DNA from: Paramacrobiotus richtersi
Taxonomy: Eukaryota; Tardigrada; Eutardigrada; Parachela; Macrobiotidae
NCBI GenBank assembly: GCA_034698045.1
Contig: JAQGAU010000370.1
Coordinates: 1 to 29,781, forward strand
Length of the DNA: 29,781 nt
Direction of reading: 5' to 3'
A program made the position numbers and the translations under genes. Positions 1 to 12,092 of this stretch are shown in pieces; the first letter of the stretch is position 1, and the number at the start of each line of letters is the position of its first letter. A model generated the notes under the pieces. It did no database searches. It saw only the letters and a program-made list of their open reading frames with translations, and was not told the origin of the DNA.

Positions 1-2430
1 TTATGTTTCCCCATGTACGTACTTCCTTCGCTTCGGTCATTCAGTGCCCGCAATCAGCGAGTGCACTTTCCTAGTAATACTTAATTATGCAATTGATACT
101 CATTCAGATTAGTGCCGCTTATTCTTGTAATCATATTCTGTCTCACCTGCAGGAAACACTCAAACATAAATTAACCATGCTTCGGCGCTGAATATTTTAG
201 AGGGATCATGAGTGCTAATTACTTGCCGTTAGTGAGACACACAACTGCTCTGTTAAACTCTGCACCGAGACTCCAATATAGATATTATACCGCAGTATAC
301 CACATAACAGTGCTCTGTTATTCCAGCACATGCACGCGACCTGCCATTGTGAATCACGGAATTCCTTTGTCACAAAAAGAAGGAACCGGAAAAGACCGGC
401 CGTGGCGCGGTTAAGTTGTTATTGTCGGTTGGATCGATACAACTTCCAAACATCCATTAAGGCGCCCTTTCCGGTAGCGCGATAATCACCGGTACTATAC
501 GTGATTGCTTTCTCAAAGGTAGCTGTCACCATTACTCACAACCGTGATTTCCGAATTGCTGTTTTCACGACCAAACCACCAGCTTGCAATCAAGATTTAC
601 CAGATGCTCATTTTTTTCTAACCTGCAGGAAGTATAGACCGCAGTGTTTCTAAGAGGAACAATCTCACGCAGGGTGTTGGATCGTAAACAACTTGTCAAG
701 AGGCATAACGCTTAATCGGTATTTTTAAAGAGTATTAAGTGCACCTGTGTGACGGATTAGTTACGGTCAATCAACGCATCTGGAGCATGCAGAGAAATTG
801 ACGTATTATGTGGCTAATTTGGAGAAAATGGTTGAGAGACTGGGCGGCTGCACTGCGTAACGTTTGACCTTCAGGCGTGGTGGTTCAACGGAACGCGACG
901 GCAGTTGAAAGTGTTCCGTGTTGTGTTTACCGTCTGCGTCGTGATTCGGAGAGGTTTCAATGTCATAATATTTTCGACTGCCGTGCTTCTTTGGGGATTA
1001 TTCCGTAACACAGGTATGTAAATATTTCAAGCTTTAAGTCATTGCATACTGATTGAATAGACGGTAATGCATAAGTAGAAGCGTATTTGAACTTGTTTAT
1101 TAGATATACTGACGCACAGTGCAATTTTTGCGAAGGCGAACTACAAGATCTAATGACGCTGTTTTGATGAGACACCTGTACTCATGAAAGGTATACTGAC
1201 GTTTTATGACCGTATCAATCACGATTCTGTAATCAAGCGTTCCCGTATCCCAGTGTCTCTGTTTCATGAAACTTGAGAGTTTTATTGCATTTCTACGCAG
1301 ACCTGCATCCGCATTTTGTGTGAAATTAGCCTATCAATCTTCGGTTTGTTCAAGGGCCATCAAGTTGTGCATTTGATTAAAATGTAGAATTCCTCGACCA
1401 CAGATTGCATTCAGTATGGCTTCTCCACGCTAAAAAGCTGCTCCCAGTTTCAACGCTGTTTGAGGTTAACAGTTCCGTAACCAACATTTTTTTGCTCACT
1501 ATTCCCGTGAACTTGTTTACGATTTAAAATTCGATTAAACTGATTGGAAACTATACGCAATGTATCCCGTGAGGACATGGTGAGTATAGCGTGACCTTAT
1601 CGTTAGCTGGTCTTTCAAGGGCAGGTTTTCCGTTTCCGGGTATCGCAGGATTTCCCATAAGGCTAATTTTTAAGTTAGGGACTTTGCCGTAGTTACTCGA
1701 ACTCATCATGTCTTTCAAAACGTGCGTCTGTACGGGTAAAAACTAGGTGGCCAAATTAGTTGTATCGGTTGAAAACCGTCTAGGGAATTGGCCCAATTAA
1801 TCAGCCAATTGGACCGTCACGCACATGCAATGGCGGATGTTCGTATCGAGGTGACGGGAGTTAATGGAGTACAAAAATGTTATAAAAACGTCAATAATGA
1901 GCGTCAAAAGCCGATGCATAAGTCAGGACGGTTTAGTTTTGCGAATGTTGACCTTTCGTACAAAGATCTATAATCCGTACAAAGAGCGATGCAAGTCAGG
2001 TAGGTGTGCAGTTCTGTAGGCTTAGTTACCTAGCTCTGTCCACGATTTCCTGGATCAGCACTTTATGTTACCACTGAAATTCATGTTGAATATGGGATAA
2101 CGCTAGTCCATCGAGACTTGCAAACGTATGGCGTCAGCTAGAATTTTAACACTCTAGTAAGAGCTGGGTTATGGGAGATGTAGATGTCGATCGCGAATCT
2201 TTTGAAATTTTGATATGTTTACGATACACACAGTCGAAGGAAAGATGTGAAAGTTACAGATTCTGTATCCTTTACGGGAACGTTATATGAATATCTCAAA
2301 CTTTGTAATTGTGTTTGTGTTGTTAACGATCTACTTTTCCTTTTTAATATGGTGCGAGAACTCGTAGAACTGATAATACGTTGCTTACTGCTTCAGTGGC
2401 TCTTACTAATGTCTACTTTGTTTAATACAG
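1..2430. other. Region with no recognisable coding gene
   Basis: Only short, unconvincing open frames occur here. The stretch ends at a clear splice acceptor (tttaatacag at 2421-2430) seven bases before the GPCR start codon, so at least one non-coding 5' exon of that gene must lie upstream. Possible donors are caggtatgta at 1011-1020 and ggtgagtata near 1580, but nothing in the sequence decides between them. No promoter motif can be called. Confidence 0.5.
680..860. repeat. Diverged dispersed repeat, copy 1
   Basis: This segment resembles 2850-3065 inside the first intron of the GPCR, in the same orientation. Shared blocks include the context gtattaa/gctgcac-tgtgt-cggatt and a second block around tttggagaaa with gagagactgg. 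Similarity is patchy with indels, so this is an old copy. No coding or transposon ends were seen. Confidence 0.45.
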
Positions 2431-2437
2431 GCGAACC

Positions 2438-4795
2438 ATGGACTCCTTTAACGTCACCCGCACAATTAACGACAACCACACGGACACGACATTTGAGAAT
2501 GTGACAATCACCTGGAAAACGGAAGGCATATTATCGCTAATCGAGACCATCGCTTGCCTGTTTCTCAACGGTTTGGCACTGCTAGTCTTTCTAAGGGAGA
2601 GCCATCTCCGCGTCCACTTCAACATTTACCTCATCAATCTCGCGTTGGCCAACTTTGTCTACTTTGCCGTAGAAGGTCCATTGGATTTAATCAATCACAC
2701 AGCCAGTGTATGGTACGTTAGTACTGTTTTAATCACTACCGTTTTCACGACGTAGCCGAATTGAGGAAGTCATAAGATTCGAATCTGGCTTAAGTGAAGG
2801 TGTGCGCTGCAATCCCTGGTTTTCTAAGAAAAAAGTTTGTACAGCGTATCAAGTTGTTTTGAGGTATAACGTTCAATTGACCTAAAAAGAGTGGGTTAAG
2901 GGTGTTTTAGTATTAGCTGCACATGTGTACCGGATTGATGATACGGTGAATGTCCGTAAATCTGTATATCGGTAGATCGGGGAGAAGCGTTTACGCCGCA
3001 ATCTGACTATTTTGGAGAAACGGTTTAATAACGCTTGAGAGACTGGTGGACACTTGACGCAGATAATGTGGACAACTCACCAAAATTAATAAACTAATTT
3101 TCATGAATTACTGCTCTTCGCAATCTGAAAAGCTTTTCGATATGTTTCTGCAGATTCCAGATTCAACATGTATAATTATAAGCATATGACCCTTGAGCAA
3201 TATACATTTTCCCTTTTGGCGCATTGCCAATATGAGAGCTATGATCCTTATGCAACGAAATAAGTGTAGGCGCCTGCAATACAATTTAAACAGCTGCTTA
3301 GAGGTGAGATATAATGATTGGCGATATGTCACTGCGATAGGCTTCGAACTCCACTGACTCCCCAACGTCGTGGAATCGCAGTCTAGAACTGCTTAAGATC
3401 ACAAATTTGGTGTAATACAGCGAATGCTATCGCCCGAACTATAAGAAACACATACGACTTTGTTAGTATGATATATTGATTGCTCTTTTATTCGTTACAT
3501 TGTGACAAAGGAAGCAAAGCAAACCTCATGGTAAACATATGGTAACAGCTTATGTCTGCATTTTCCAGGTACCTCGGTTGGAACTGGTGCACAGTGTACA
3601 TGTACGGCCTCTGGGTTGTGTCCCTCGTCCAATTCCTCACCCATCCCTTAATCGCCCTGAATCGTCTATGGGCCATTGGAATGCCGGTACACTACCGCCA
3701 AAACCATTCCACTAATACAGCGATACTTTGTTGTCTGGGAACGTGGGTCGTTGGGCATTTAGTCGGCCTACCCGGCGTGATCATGGACGCGGTCTACTAC
3801 CGGCTCCCGATTACGGAGGAGACGGGGTGTGTGGTGAATCCGGATCCGCCCGGTCAAGCCGCTTGGTTGTCGGTGGTGCAGTTTTTCAGTGTGGCTTCGG
3901 AGACGATTGTGGTGGTAGTGTTCCCGGTGATCTGGTGGCTGCAGAAGAACCGGAAGAAGGTGGGACATTTTATGCTCAAGTCCGAGTATCGGCCCGGCGG
4001 TGCGCATACGGTGCAGACGCAGTTGGAAGATCACAAAGACCGTGAGTACAGCAGTATGATTACGGAGTACTACTATAACCTTACAAAAATCTCTGAAACT
4101 TTAGCCCATGGGTTAGGTTTTTGTGTGGTTCTTTGGGTTTTCTTATGACATATATTTAATCGGTCACAGCTAGAGTTCTCAGTTCAGTTCTTTCGCTTAT
4201 CGGTTGAACGTCTTCTTAGTTAGAAACTGCCTTACCTCGCAGGTCATGATGAGCTTTACTGTTAAGTGAGGTAACTTTGCATGACTTAAGGTTATGATTG
4301 CTGTTTCCGCCCCGAATTCCGAGTGATGTTGACACGTCAAAATTTGTCATAGCACAAGACACGTACACAACTGGCTAGCGAAGTACGGTATTTGTAACGA
4401 AGTTAAGTATACCGTTACACGTATATGAAGAACCATTCTATGCAGATTCATCGAACGGTCCACATCGGCCGCGTGGCAACTCAGCCGGCCGTCGATCCCG
4501 CGGTAATTCCGTCGCTCCACACCTCATCGAGAAGAAGAACACGGCGGCCAGTCGGAAGCACATGCACGCCTTCCTGTTATTGACCCTGCTAACCATCAGC
4601 GTCTTCATCTGCTGGACGCCCTCCGTCGTCTACTTCACCGCCGTTCCCTTCACCAACATCTCCAATCCCAGCATCGACTCTGCCGTGACGCTACTGTACA
4701 ACTTTCAAGCGGTTATGGATCCTATCCTCTTCACCCTCAGCTTGAAGGATCTGCGTCATGGAGTGTACAATCTGATCACCTGTTCCAAATGGTGA
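2438..4795 (+). CDS. Rhodopsin-type (class A) G-protein-coupled receptor, 3 exons, 365 aa
   Basis: Exons 2438-2712, 3569-4041 and 4446-4795 join in frame (phases 2 and 1, all GT-AG) to give 365 residues, a usual class A length. The N-terminus carries three N-glycosylation sequons (N5, N13, N21) before TM1 with its conserved Asn (N44). TM2 reads LALAN (residues 68-72). The TM3 cysteine is C99, with its partner C179 in extracellular loop 2. The end of TM3 is NRL (123-125) where DRY is usual, followed by WAI. TM6 has CWTP (305-308) and TM7 has DPILF (341-345) in place of NPxxY. The third intracellular loop is basic and lies across the exon 2/3 junction. The start codon follows a splice acceptor, so the 5' leader is spliced. 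The protein should be a plasma-membrane receptor coupling to G proteins. The ligand cannot be told: short loops and motifs look peptide/amine-like but no subfamily is recognised. The D-to-N change at the TM2 sodium site and the altered DRY mark it as atypical. Confidence 0.88.
2713..3568 (+). other. GPCR intron 1 (856 bp)
   Basis: The donor gtacgt at 2713 and acceptor ttttccag ending at 3568 restore the reading frame exactly (Trp92 split 2+1). Apart from the dispersed repeat at 2850-3065, nothing functional is seen inside. Confidence 0.8.
2850..3065. repeat. Diverged dispersed repeat, copy 2 (GPCR intron 1)
   Basis: Partner of the segment at 680-860, in the same orientation and with the same order of conserved blocks. 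It lies wholly in intron 1 of the GPCR gene, so it does not affect the protein. Confidence 0.45.
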
Positions 4796-4950
4796 TGCGA
4801 TTATGCCATTACTAATAAGTTATTATGCAACGTGTTTTTGCGCTGGTGTATATACAGAGTATAGTTAAAAAGAGTTTCCCTATTGATCTGCACACACGAT
4901 AATCATTCACAGTTTTCTGACAAGCTTTAATTGGTGTTTTTAAAGTTAGT

Positions 4951-4956
4951 TTTATT
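4951..4956 (-). terminator. Polyadenylation signal AATAAA (minus strand) of the ATG13-like gene
   Basis: The + strand reads tttatt, hence AATAAA on the minus strand, about 87 bp after the stop codon of the ATG13-like gene. It falls in the 247-bp gap between two convergent genes, where a 3' end is expected. Sequence match only. Confidence 0.5.
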
Positions 4957-5042
4957 GATCTCTCAAATCGCGCAGTATATGCCAATGCTCACTTCATACA
5001 CTAAATTTATAAAAGCACGGTAGCTCTCCTATCTCATGATTG

Positions 5043-6797
5043 TCAGTTGTCCGGCTGCTCTTTAACTTCGCAGCAAAACGTTTCATAAAACACTTGATTC
5101 TCACGGAATTCTTCGTCCAGTACTTTGTCGCTGTTGTAAATAATCTGCATCAGTCCATTTACACTCGATTTCGGGAACACCGGGTGTCTGCTGTTACGAA
5201 AATCGATCAAATCGACCGAACGGGCATGATGTCCAAAGGATAAATCCTGAAAACGCAAATGCAGAAATACGCTATTCGTACGTTTTGCTGAGAAGTTGGT
5301 CTACTACATCGGAAGGTAGCGATTCGTCAGAAGCAGAAGTCTCCTTGAAATGGCGTGGATGATCGGGTTTAATCGGCCGGTCGTAGTCTACTGTCTTAAC
5401 GGTTTGATTATTGTTACTCGGGGACAGGGGAAACAGTGATACGAATTCATCCGTCGCTGCGAAACCGACACTCGTCTGAACTGTGGCGAAGGGTGCGTTG
5501 ATCTTCTCCGTCATATTCTCCGAATGGTCGGTACTTGCAGCTCTATCCAAGACGTCATTTTCTTCGGAGCATTTCTCCTTGAGTATGCTATGCTCACCAA
5601 CAACCTGCCTAAAAGCACATTCTTTAAAAGGTTACTTGAAGGGGTTACTTTAAAAGGTTTTTCTATGCAAGTTACTTGAAGAGGTACCGGCAGTTTTCCA
5701 CGCTGATATAGCTCAGAAAGTTCCCCATCTGGTCGATCAGTGCACCCTCTGTCACCGGATGGGATGCGGTGTGAATAGCATTCCACGGATCGTTGTCCGT
5801 TAATTCGTGACTGCGGCTTACACAACCAAACTGCAACTTTCCGAATGGAGTCAAGATTGGCGGAATCTAAGAAGGAACGAAGCGTATACCTCACTGCGAA
5901 TAATAACTATATAGTCAACTGTGAATGAATGACCTTTCGGACGCGCGGCAAAGAAATCAGATTGTCCAATGCGATTTTGCTTGAAAATATGATGTGTTGG
6001 AAGAGATATTTCGGGTCTGTCCATTCTCGTGTTAAGAGTCTATATATATGACAAACCACAACATAAATATGTATAATATGTATTTAAAGTGTGAATTTCA
6101 TTGTGGAATTCTAACACGAAACAGTTAACCGATATATGGTCATTAACATAATCCGGATACCGGCCGTACTACCACATTCGGTGCAAAACTACCGTATGCA
6201 AAACTGGTACTTTTATTTTTATAGTTACCGTCTAACAGGATCCATCCTAACGAGAACCACCACTGACCGCACGACCATACACAATCGACAGTACAAATCA
6301 CTGACAGTCACCGTGCGACACTCGCCATCTGCCGCACTCACTGACACCCAAAACGCCTCCAAATACAGATCATCCGCGTCGGCCATGCGGACGGCCGTCA
6401 AGAGAATGATCGGTTCGTCCAGCAGATGCTTCTGACGATCGAGCTGGGTTCCAATAGCGCAGCGCACATCGTGATACAATGGGGCTTCGAGACCGAACTT
6501 ATCATACTACAAAGTGCATCATTCATTTGCAACCATAATAACGAAAGCATGTGAAAAGCTAGATCATACAGACTCTGTGAACAGGCTCGTTCGGGTGTTC
6601 GCCAGGGGAGACGCCCCACGGGAGGAGGAGCTACGGTAACTTTCACAGTTTTCTTTCATGGAACTCGAGGTAGGATAACGTGAATCGACAATTAATTCGA
6701 ATACTCGACAGCAGAACAGGCGGAGGATGTTCTCGGATTGGGCCATAAATTCCTCCGCTATGGCGTCTTCCAGATCGCTAATTTGACTGCAGTCCAT
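5043..6797 (-). CDS. atg13: Autophagy-related protein 13 (ATG13)-like, HORMA domain, 6 exons, about 442 aa
   Basis: Exons on the minus strand: 6797-6571/6570, 6506-6229, 6016-5890, 5866-5676, 5608-5308 and 5246-5043. Introns are 63, 212, 23, 67 and 61 bp and all phases agree. ATG13 is the regulatory subunit of the ULK1/FIP200/ATG101 kinase complex that starts autophagosome formation in the cytosol. I recognised it by order of conserved stretches: an N-terminal helix with LRLF..RVFELIVDSR (residues 25-40) followed by a Ser-rich CESYRSSSS stretch (51-59). Next comes the HORMA core with LEAFWVSVS and a YCRLCMVVRS helix, then KGHSFTVDYIVI, TPFGKLQFGC (217-226), a long low-complexity tail, and a C-terminal VDLIDF segment like the ATG13 DFVMIDF region. 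The length is close to animal ATG13 (about 480-520 aa). Uncertain points are the acceptor at 6017 and the 23-nt intron 5889-5867. If the last intron is not removed, the protein ends early at a TAG at 5272-5274. No database search was possible, so the assignment rests on remembered family features. Confidence 0.72.
5867..5889 (-). other. Candidate 23-nt intron (or frameshift) in the ATG13-like gene
   Basis: On the minus strand, AG followed by gtatac at 5889 and ttccttcttag ending at 5867 are good splice sites flanking only 23 nt. Removing them joins IIRSE to IPPILTPFGK, which keeps the two conserved ATG13-like stretches in one frame. Without removal the frame runs into TGA. The other short introns in this gene are 61-67 bp, so 23 nt is far out of range. 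A one-base sequence error is an equal possibility. Confidence 0.4.
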
Positions 6798-7480
6798 AAT
6801 TAACAAATGGTTTCGTGTTTAAAGTTGGAATCGTTCACAACAAGGGATCCCGTTAGTTCTTAAACGTTTTACTTTACTTGGAAGGAAACAGTCCTGCACA
6901 GTACAAACGTCGCGTCACTCCTAGTCATGGTATGCGAATGTTGCCACGGCGACATCCCGGAAACGTGTGATTTTGTAAATTAACGCGTTAGATTCTACGT
7001 ATACTGTATAGTGCTCATGTTTGCAGTATGGCGTATGCAATGTTGTTGTTTGTTGTGTGCCATATGGCATATAATGCATGCTCTTTCCTATATTATTCTG
7101 TCTAAAACCTCAGAATTTAGTAGTATGTTGCTGCATGTAAGGAGCAGTAAAGTCCGAGCGTACTAGATCGATTTGGAAAAACAACTCTTATTATTCATAT
7201 CTGTGGTCTCGTTTCGACTCGCGGACCTGTTTCCTACACCATTTTGCTACCGATTCACATAACAGCACAGATTCGCGTGTTATTTTCTTCTGTTGCTCCG
7301 TGCACTGGCAATATCAGCATACATAAGCCAAGCATTATGGGAGATTATGACATAACTGGTGTCACTAGTTGCTGTACAGTACGGCATGACTTTTCGATAA
7401 CCAACCACAATAAAATTTACAATGACCATTGTAACGTTCCAGTGATAAGCAAAACATTTGTTATATAGTCGTCACAACTA
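6798..7480. other. Intergenic region between ATG13-like 5' end and protease 3' end
   Basis: The sequence is AT-rich, with no open frame of weight. It should hold the ATG13-like promoter on the side near 6800 and the 3' end of the protease near 7480. No clear minus-strand AATAAA was found just below 7481. Nothing else is recognised. Confidence 0.4.
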
Positions 7481-10400
7481 TCAGTTGCTAGTCATTGTGT
7501 CGTAGATCCAGTTCATAGCGAATGCGGTATTAGCATACACCTGCAAGTACGAAGCGTTAATATTCCTTGTTTATTTATGAACACCATTATGTGAATCATA
7601 TTACCCCAGGATGAGTGGGTCGGGCACAGCCCTGTCCCCAGCTGACAACACCGGCGACCATGTATTTATTGTAACGGTTCCGACACATGAATGGGCCGCC
7701 GGAATCACCCTGGCAAGTGTCCTTGCCACCAACATCCAATCCAGCGCAAATCATACGGTCGTTAATCCTGTGTAAAGTACCTTAGTTGACAACGTTTAAA
7801 AACTGCACGTTGCTTATGAAAGACCTTTATTTCATTTTGATGCTGTCGTCCTACTTTTAACCAATCTGTCGACGCACAGTACGCGCAAAATTCGATATTT
7901 CTACAGGATTTAGTCACAACGTATGCTCAGGTTCATAAATAGCTTAAAGCTCAAGACAAGTAAAGTTTTGGCATTTTTGTAAGTACGTGGAAGTGCCGCA
8001 GTTTGTACAGTCGCAATCATATTGTGCTGCTTATTAACTGATATGTTCTCAGTTTTCTAACGAGGGCAAGAGTTACTGTACAGATACTGTACTGCAGAAT
8101 TTTAATTTGTTAGATGATCATTATTTTGCTTTCATTATTTTATACACTACTGAATCTCGTGGCTACAATATATTGGCTGCAATCGGCTGCATGCCTACAC
8201 TTTCAAACTGACCTGCCAGTTCCGCCATACGCGATATCACAACCCGTCCGGTTAACGATAGGAACCACCACATGGCGCAGTGGATCACCTCCCTCCTCGT
8301 TGAAACGCAGAGGACGACCGGCCGGTTCGGCCATGAATTCAGCGCGGTCCTCGTTGAAGTTGGCGCGCCATGGGGCTGTGCTTCCCCAACCTGTTTCAAC
8401 GACGAGTAACGATGTAAAACAACAGACTTCGCTAATATGTCGATGAGTTTCTCTTACCGGATGTAAGGCATGGTTCTCCATGGGGAATCTCTTCGCCCTG
8501 TCGGGGCAAGCAGGCCGGGACAATGTTCTTGCGGAATTTGATACGCTCCTTGGTTTTCAACAGACAGTAGTCGTAGTCGGTGCCCACGCGACCGTAGTAG
8601 GGATGGCTGCAGATAGACAGAATGGACACGTTAATGTACTATCTATGGTATCCTAATAAACGAACCGCCGTAGACAGCAATCGTCGAATTTTGCACGTGA
8701 ACCGGTCAGTAATTTTTAAAAATCCCACAAATTTTTTCCGTGTTATTTGCGACTTGAAACGCATGACACCTAAGTTAAGTACTTATCTCATTGAAAGGAG
8801 GTTTATTGGTGCATGCAGAAGTCTGTACATGATAATATATACAGTACAGCCATTTTATTACAAGATTTTGATGGGCTTAACCTTTGTAAAGTACGCACTT
8901 TCTACCGACAACTGATGGGACTAAATCATTGTATTTCGTTGTACGTACCAGAGAACGTTCTCCAATTCGACTTCTGTCGCCAAGTCGTCTTCAGGTGACA
9001 GGGCTAAATCGTGACCACCGATGCGGGCTTTGTACTGTGGAGCTGATTCTGGTCCACTGCAAACAGCAAAGATTATAATTCCGAAATGTGTTTTGTGATA
9101 GCATTTTCTTGGCATGTGATATTTACCCAGTGAAGCAATGAGCAGCGCTCAGAATCCACCTAAAGTCAAATGACCAGCAGGATTAGAGTTGCTCGATAAT
9201 TTCTATCGTGTTTTCGCAGTGAATATCTCGAAAGACCCTGTACCTGTCGGAAATGACTGTGCCACCACAGAACTGGGAATTGCCGCTGATGCGTAGCATG
9301 GCCGCTTGCCACTGTAATTTGCAAAGAGCTTTTATACGCGCACAAATCTTTGGTATACCTTTTCGTTCCCGCGAGTATATATGTACTATTATAATACTGA
9401 TTCCGATGCTTGTTTAAAGCAAAAATTTGGATAGTAAAGTTCGTAATATGAAACTGAAAAATTTTCACATAGTGTTACATATAGAAAATAACTTTTAAAA
9501 TATTGTAAAAAGAAATGAAACCTTCAAAAATGTGCGTGCATGAACAAAGTGTCGGAAACCAAAAGAAGATAACAATGGAACAAATTATAAAAAAACAGAA
9601 AATTACGTAAATCCTAACATTTTCAGTAAACATTTAAAGCTTGGAAATCACAAGGACCAGTAAACGACAAAAAGTAGTAAAACATAACAGCAGAAAGAAA
9701 GATAAAAAGAACTGACTACAATTGCAGCTGGAAAAAATGACACTGCGTGGAAACCTGGGCTCTTACCGGAATAGAATAGCGGTTGGCTACGACGCCGCCG
9801 ACAATCCGGTGCTCGTTTTTCACGGGGAAATGCGACACACCGCAGTCGGGCGCGCAGTACTCGTGCTTCTCATCCGACCCATCCGCACAGTGCCGGACAC
9901 CGTCGCACTGATTGGCAATGGACACACAGCCCAGGTTGGGGTTGTCGCACGCTTGATAGCCCGTTTTGCAGGCCGCCAGCTGCAGGTCAATTTCGAAGCC
10001 CATGGCCTCGGCCACATCGTCAGCGGTAAACACGAAGACGACTTCGGTGGTATCTCTGTCCACACAAATCAATACATCAGGATTTAAGTGTAGGATAAAT
10101 TCTAAAAGCTAGTGCTTTGATAGTGTCATCAAAATATCGGCAGGAATGAGTTTTACTGTGATACTAAAGACGGTACAGTAAATGCATTGTATAGAAGAAA
10201 ATAGAAATCAGCAAGTGTGTTATTTTGCAATATTTATGATAGTATTATGATGTATGTGTACATATGCCTCGCAGATCTTTGATTGAAGGTACACGAAAGT
10301 TGTAAAAATCGAGCTTGAGAGGACGAAACCACAAGCGCGTGTCAAGACCTCGTAAATATATTTCGCTGCAACTATTTCGCTTTTTTGTTACGTGCCAACT

Positions 10401-12092
10401 TACTCGAAACGGAGTGTACTCAATCGGGCCGTTGTCCCGCAGAACATCTCCGTGCGGTTGTTCGTCTTGTCCGTAATGGTCAATTTGTCAAAACAACCGG
10501 CATCCAGATCGAAAAACTGGGCATTAACCAACAGCGGGAACTTCCTACATAAATTAACCCATTAAACCAGAACTAAACGTACCAGACAGTACAAGGAACC
10601 GTAAATGCGCTAAACGGGATATTTTCACAGACTTACGGGTTAACCTTGACCGTCCAGGTACACAGTTGGTTGGGTGGGTAGTTTGGTCTGTTGGGCTGTT
10701 GAGGGGAACTGATTTGCTCGCGAGCCGTCAGAGACTGCATATCAATGACGCGACCACAGGGTTCCGGCTGTGGAGGTGTCGCGCGATCGAAGATTTCTAG
10801 CTCTGTAGTCGAAGAAAGATATATCACATTTAAACATTACGTATCGTAATTTGGATCTCTAGACATTACTGTACATATGTATTAACCTTGCTCTTTATTG
10901 TGTACATATAGCTTCCAGCTATTGTTTTATGCATACCGGCTTTCCATCCTCGCTTTTCCAGTCCATAATCCGTACAGAAGTCCATATGGATTCGGTTAGT
11001 TCGGCTAGTGAATGTCATATTCTCGGCACTCAAATCGCCACATTGTGGTCCTATAAGCATACATATTATGTTATGAAACCGTTACCACATATTGGCAGTT
11101 TCAAGTATAAGCAAGAGTTACCAAAAACACCGTTATAACCAGGAACGCATACTGGATTCTCGGCCATCAGTCCTTCCGTAGTGGACGCTAAAATTACAAC
11201 ATCATGGCAACTTATGTAAAAGTAACAAAATAACACAAAAAACAAAAAACTAAACAAATAAAATAGTAAACAAGATAACAATCAAAACAAGCACAACAAC
11301 TGAACACTGCAGTGGGAAAAAAACAGAAAAGAATGAAAGAAGTTCACTTTACTTTTTTCTTTTTAGTTTTACTTTACTTTACTTTGATTTTTTTACTTTT
11401 TTTTTACATTTCTTTTAGTTTGGTTTTACTTTGGTTTTTTTTTTTAATTTTAAGTATTATTGATTGTTGGAAATTGGGTTTTATCTTAGGAAAAACATGT
11501 ATATTTTTAATAATTGCACTTACGATAGCTGGTGGATTCGTAGACGGTAAGGTAATCGCCGTTCATGCTAAAAGTATCAGGAACATTCCATGTACAGTCG
11601 GTGTTCATCAGTGATATCAGAGTGCATTTACCATTGCGGCGTTTCTTCCACATCGAATGTCGTGAACGTCATTCGGATGCGCCGGTTTTCCGGCACGGTA
11701 ATAATCCAACGACACCACTAGCAAAACAAAAATTAAAAATTAATATTACCGGTCTGATGATATCTTTCGTGGGTAAGTTTTTACTTACGGTGTATGGTAA
11801 ATAATTACCGCCCTCGTCGAAGTTATCGCTAGTTATCGTGGCATTGGTGATCGCTTCGGAAAAGTGTAGATCCCGGAAAGTTTGGCATCCATGTTGCTGG
11901 GCCGCTAAATAATGGTACAAAACATAAAGATTTACTTAGATATCAAAATGGAATTTTTAAAACACAGATTTATGAATTCTTTGTAATTTCTGGTTACGTT
12001 ATCGAACGATTCTAATTATCTAGTTAAGTATTAAACAAAATACCTGCCAAATGGAGCGCCAGCAGACAACCCGCGGTAAACAGCAGCTTCAT
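7481..12092 (-). CDS. Secreted CUB-CUB-LDLa-trypsin serine protease, 16 exons, 603 aa
   Basis: Exons on the minus strand: 12092-12044, 11904-11789, 11717-11632, 11567-11524, 11187-11140, 11050-10937, 10802-10637, 10544-10404, 10055-9767, 9311-9244, 9159-9127, 9056-8949, 8606-8458, 8390-8213, 7767-7605 and 7540-7481. They total 1812 nt with every phase matching. It begins with a signal peptide ([16 protein letters not shown]). CUB1 covers about residues 20-150 and CUB2 about 175-280, the latter ending [12 protein letters not shown]. An LDL-receptor class A module with six cysteines and DGSDE spans 284-322. A linker cysteine (C326) is followed by the activation site R338-IVGG and a full S1 domain. 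The catalytic triad is H381 (SAAHC), D433 (YDYC) and S552 (GDSGGP). D546 six residues before the serine predicts cleavage after Arg/Lys. The C-terminus [14 protein letters not shown] is typical of trypsins. It is an extracellular zymogen. Similar layouts occur in developmental, immune and digestive proteases, so the role is open. Confidence 0.92.
9127..9159 (-). other. 33-nt microexon carrying the catalytic histidine
   Basis: The exon lies between an acceptor tgactttag ending at 9160 and a donor gtaaat at 9126. It encodes [10 protein letters not shown], the S1 family histidine motif, and restores phase with both neighbours (2/1 and 2/1). Without it the protease would have no catalytic histidine. 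Confidence 0.85.
9312..9766 (-). other. Protease intron 9 with A-rich tract
   Basis: The + strand is A-rich from about 9480 to 9720 (U-rich in the transcript). This intron separates the LDLa/activation-site exon from the first exon of the trypsin core. No gene is seen in it. Confidence 0.6.
11188..11523 (-). other. Protease intron 4 with T-rich low-complexity tract
   Basis: The + strand from about 11340 to 11460 is almost all T with ttttacttta runs, giving an A-rich stretch in the transcript. It separates a 44-nt exon from a 48-nt exon. Open frames predicted across it on the + strand are low-complexity artefacts. Confidence 0.6.

Noticed and set aside
3728..4045. Open frames in other frames and on the minus strand over GPCR exon 2
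   Set aside because: Shadows of the GPCR coding sequence, which has the conserved motifs and fitting splice sites.
11312..11614. Plus-strand open frame with a hydrophobic Phe/Leu-rich segment
   Set aside because: It lies over the T-rich tract in protease intron 4 and over protease exon 4 in antisense.
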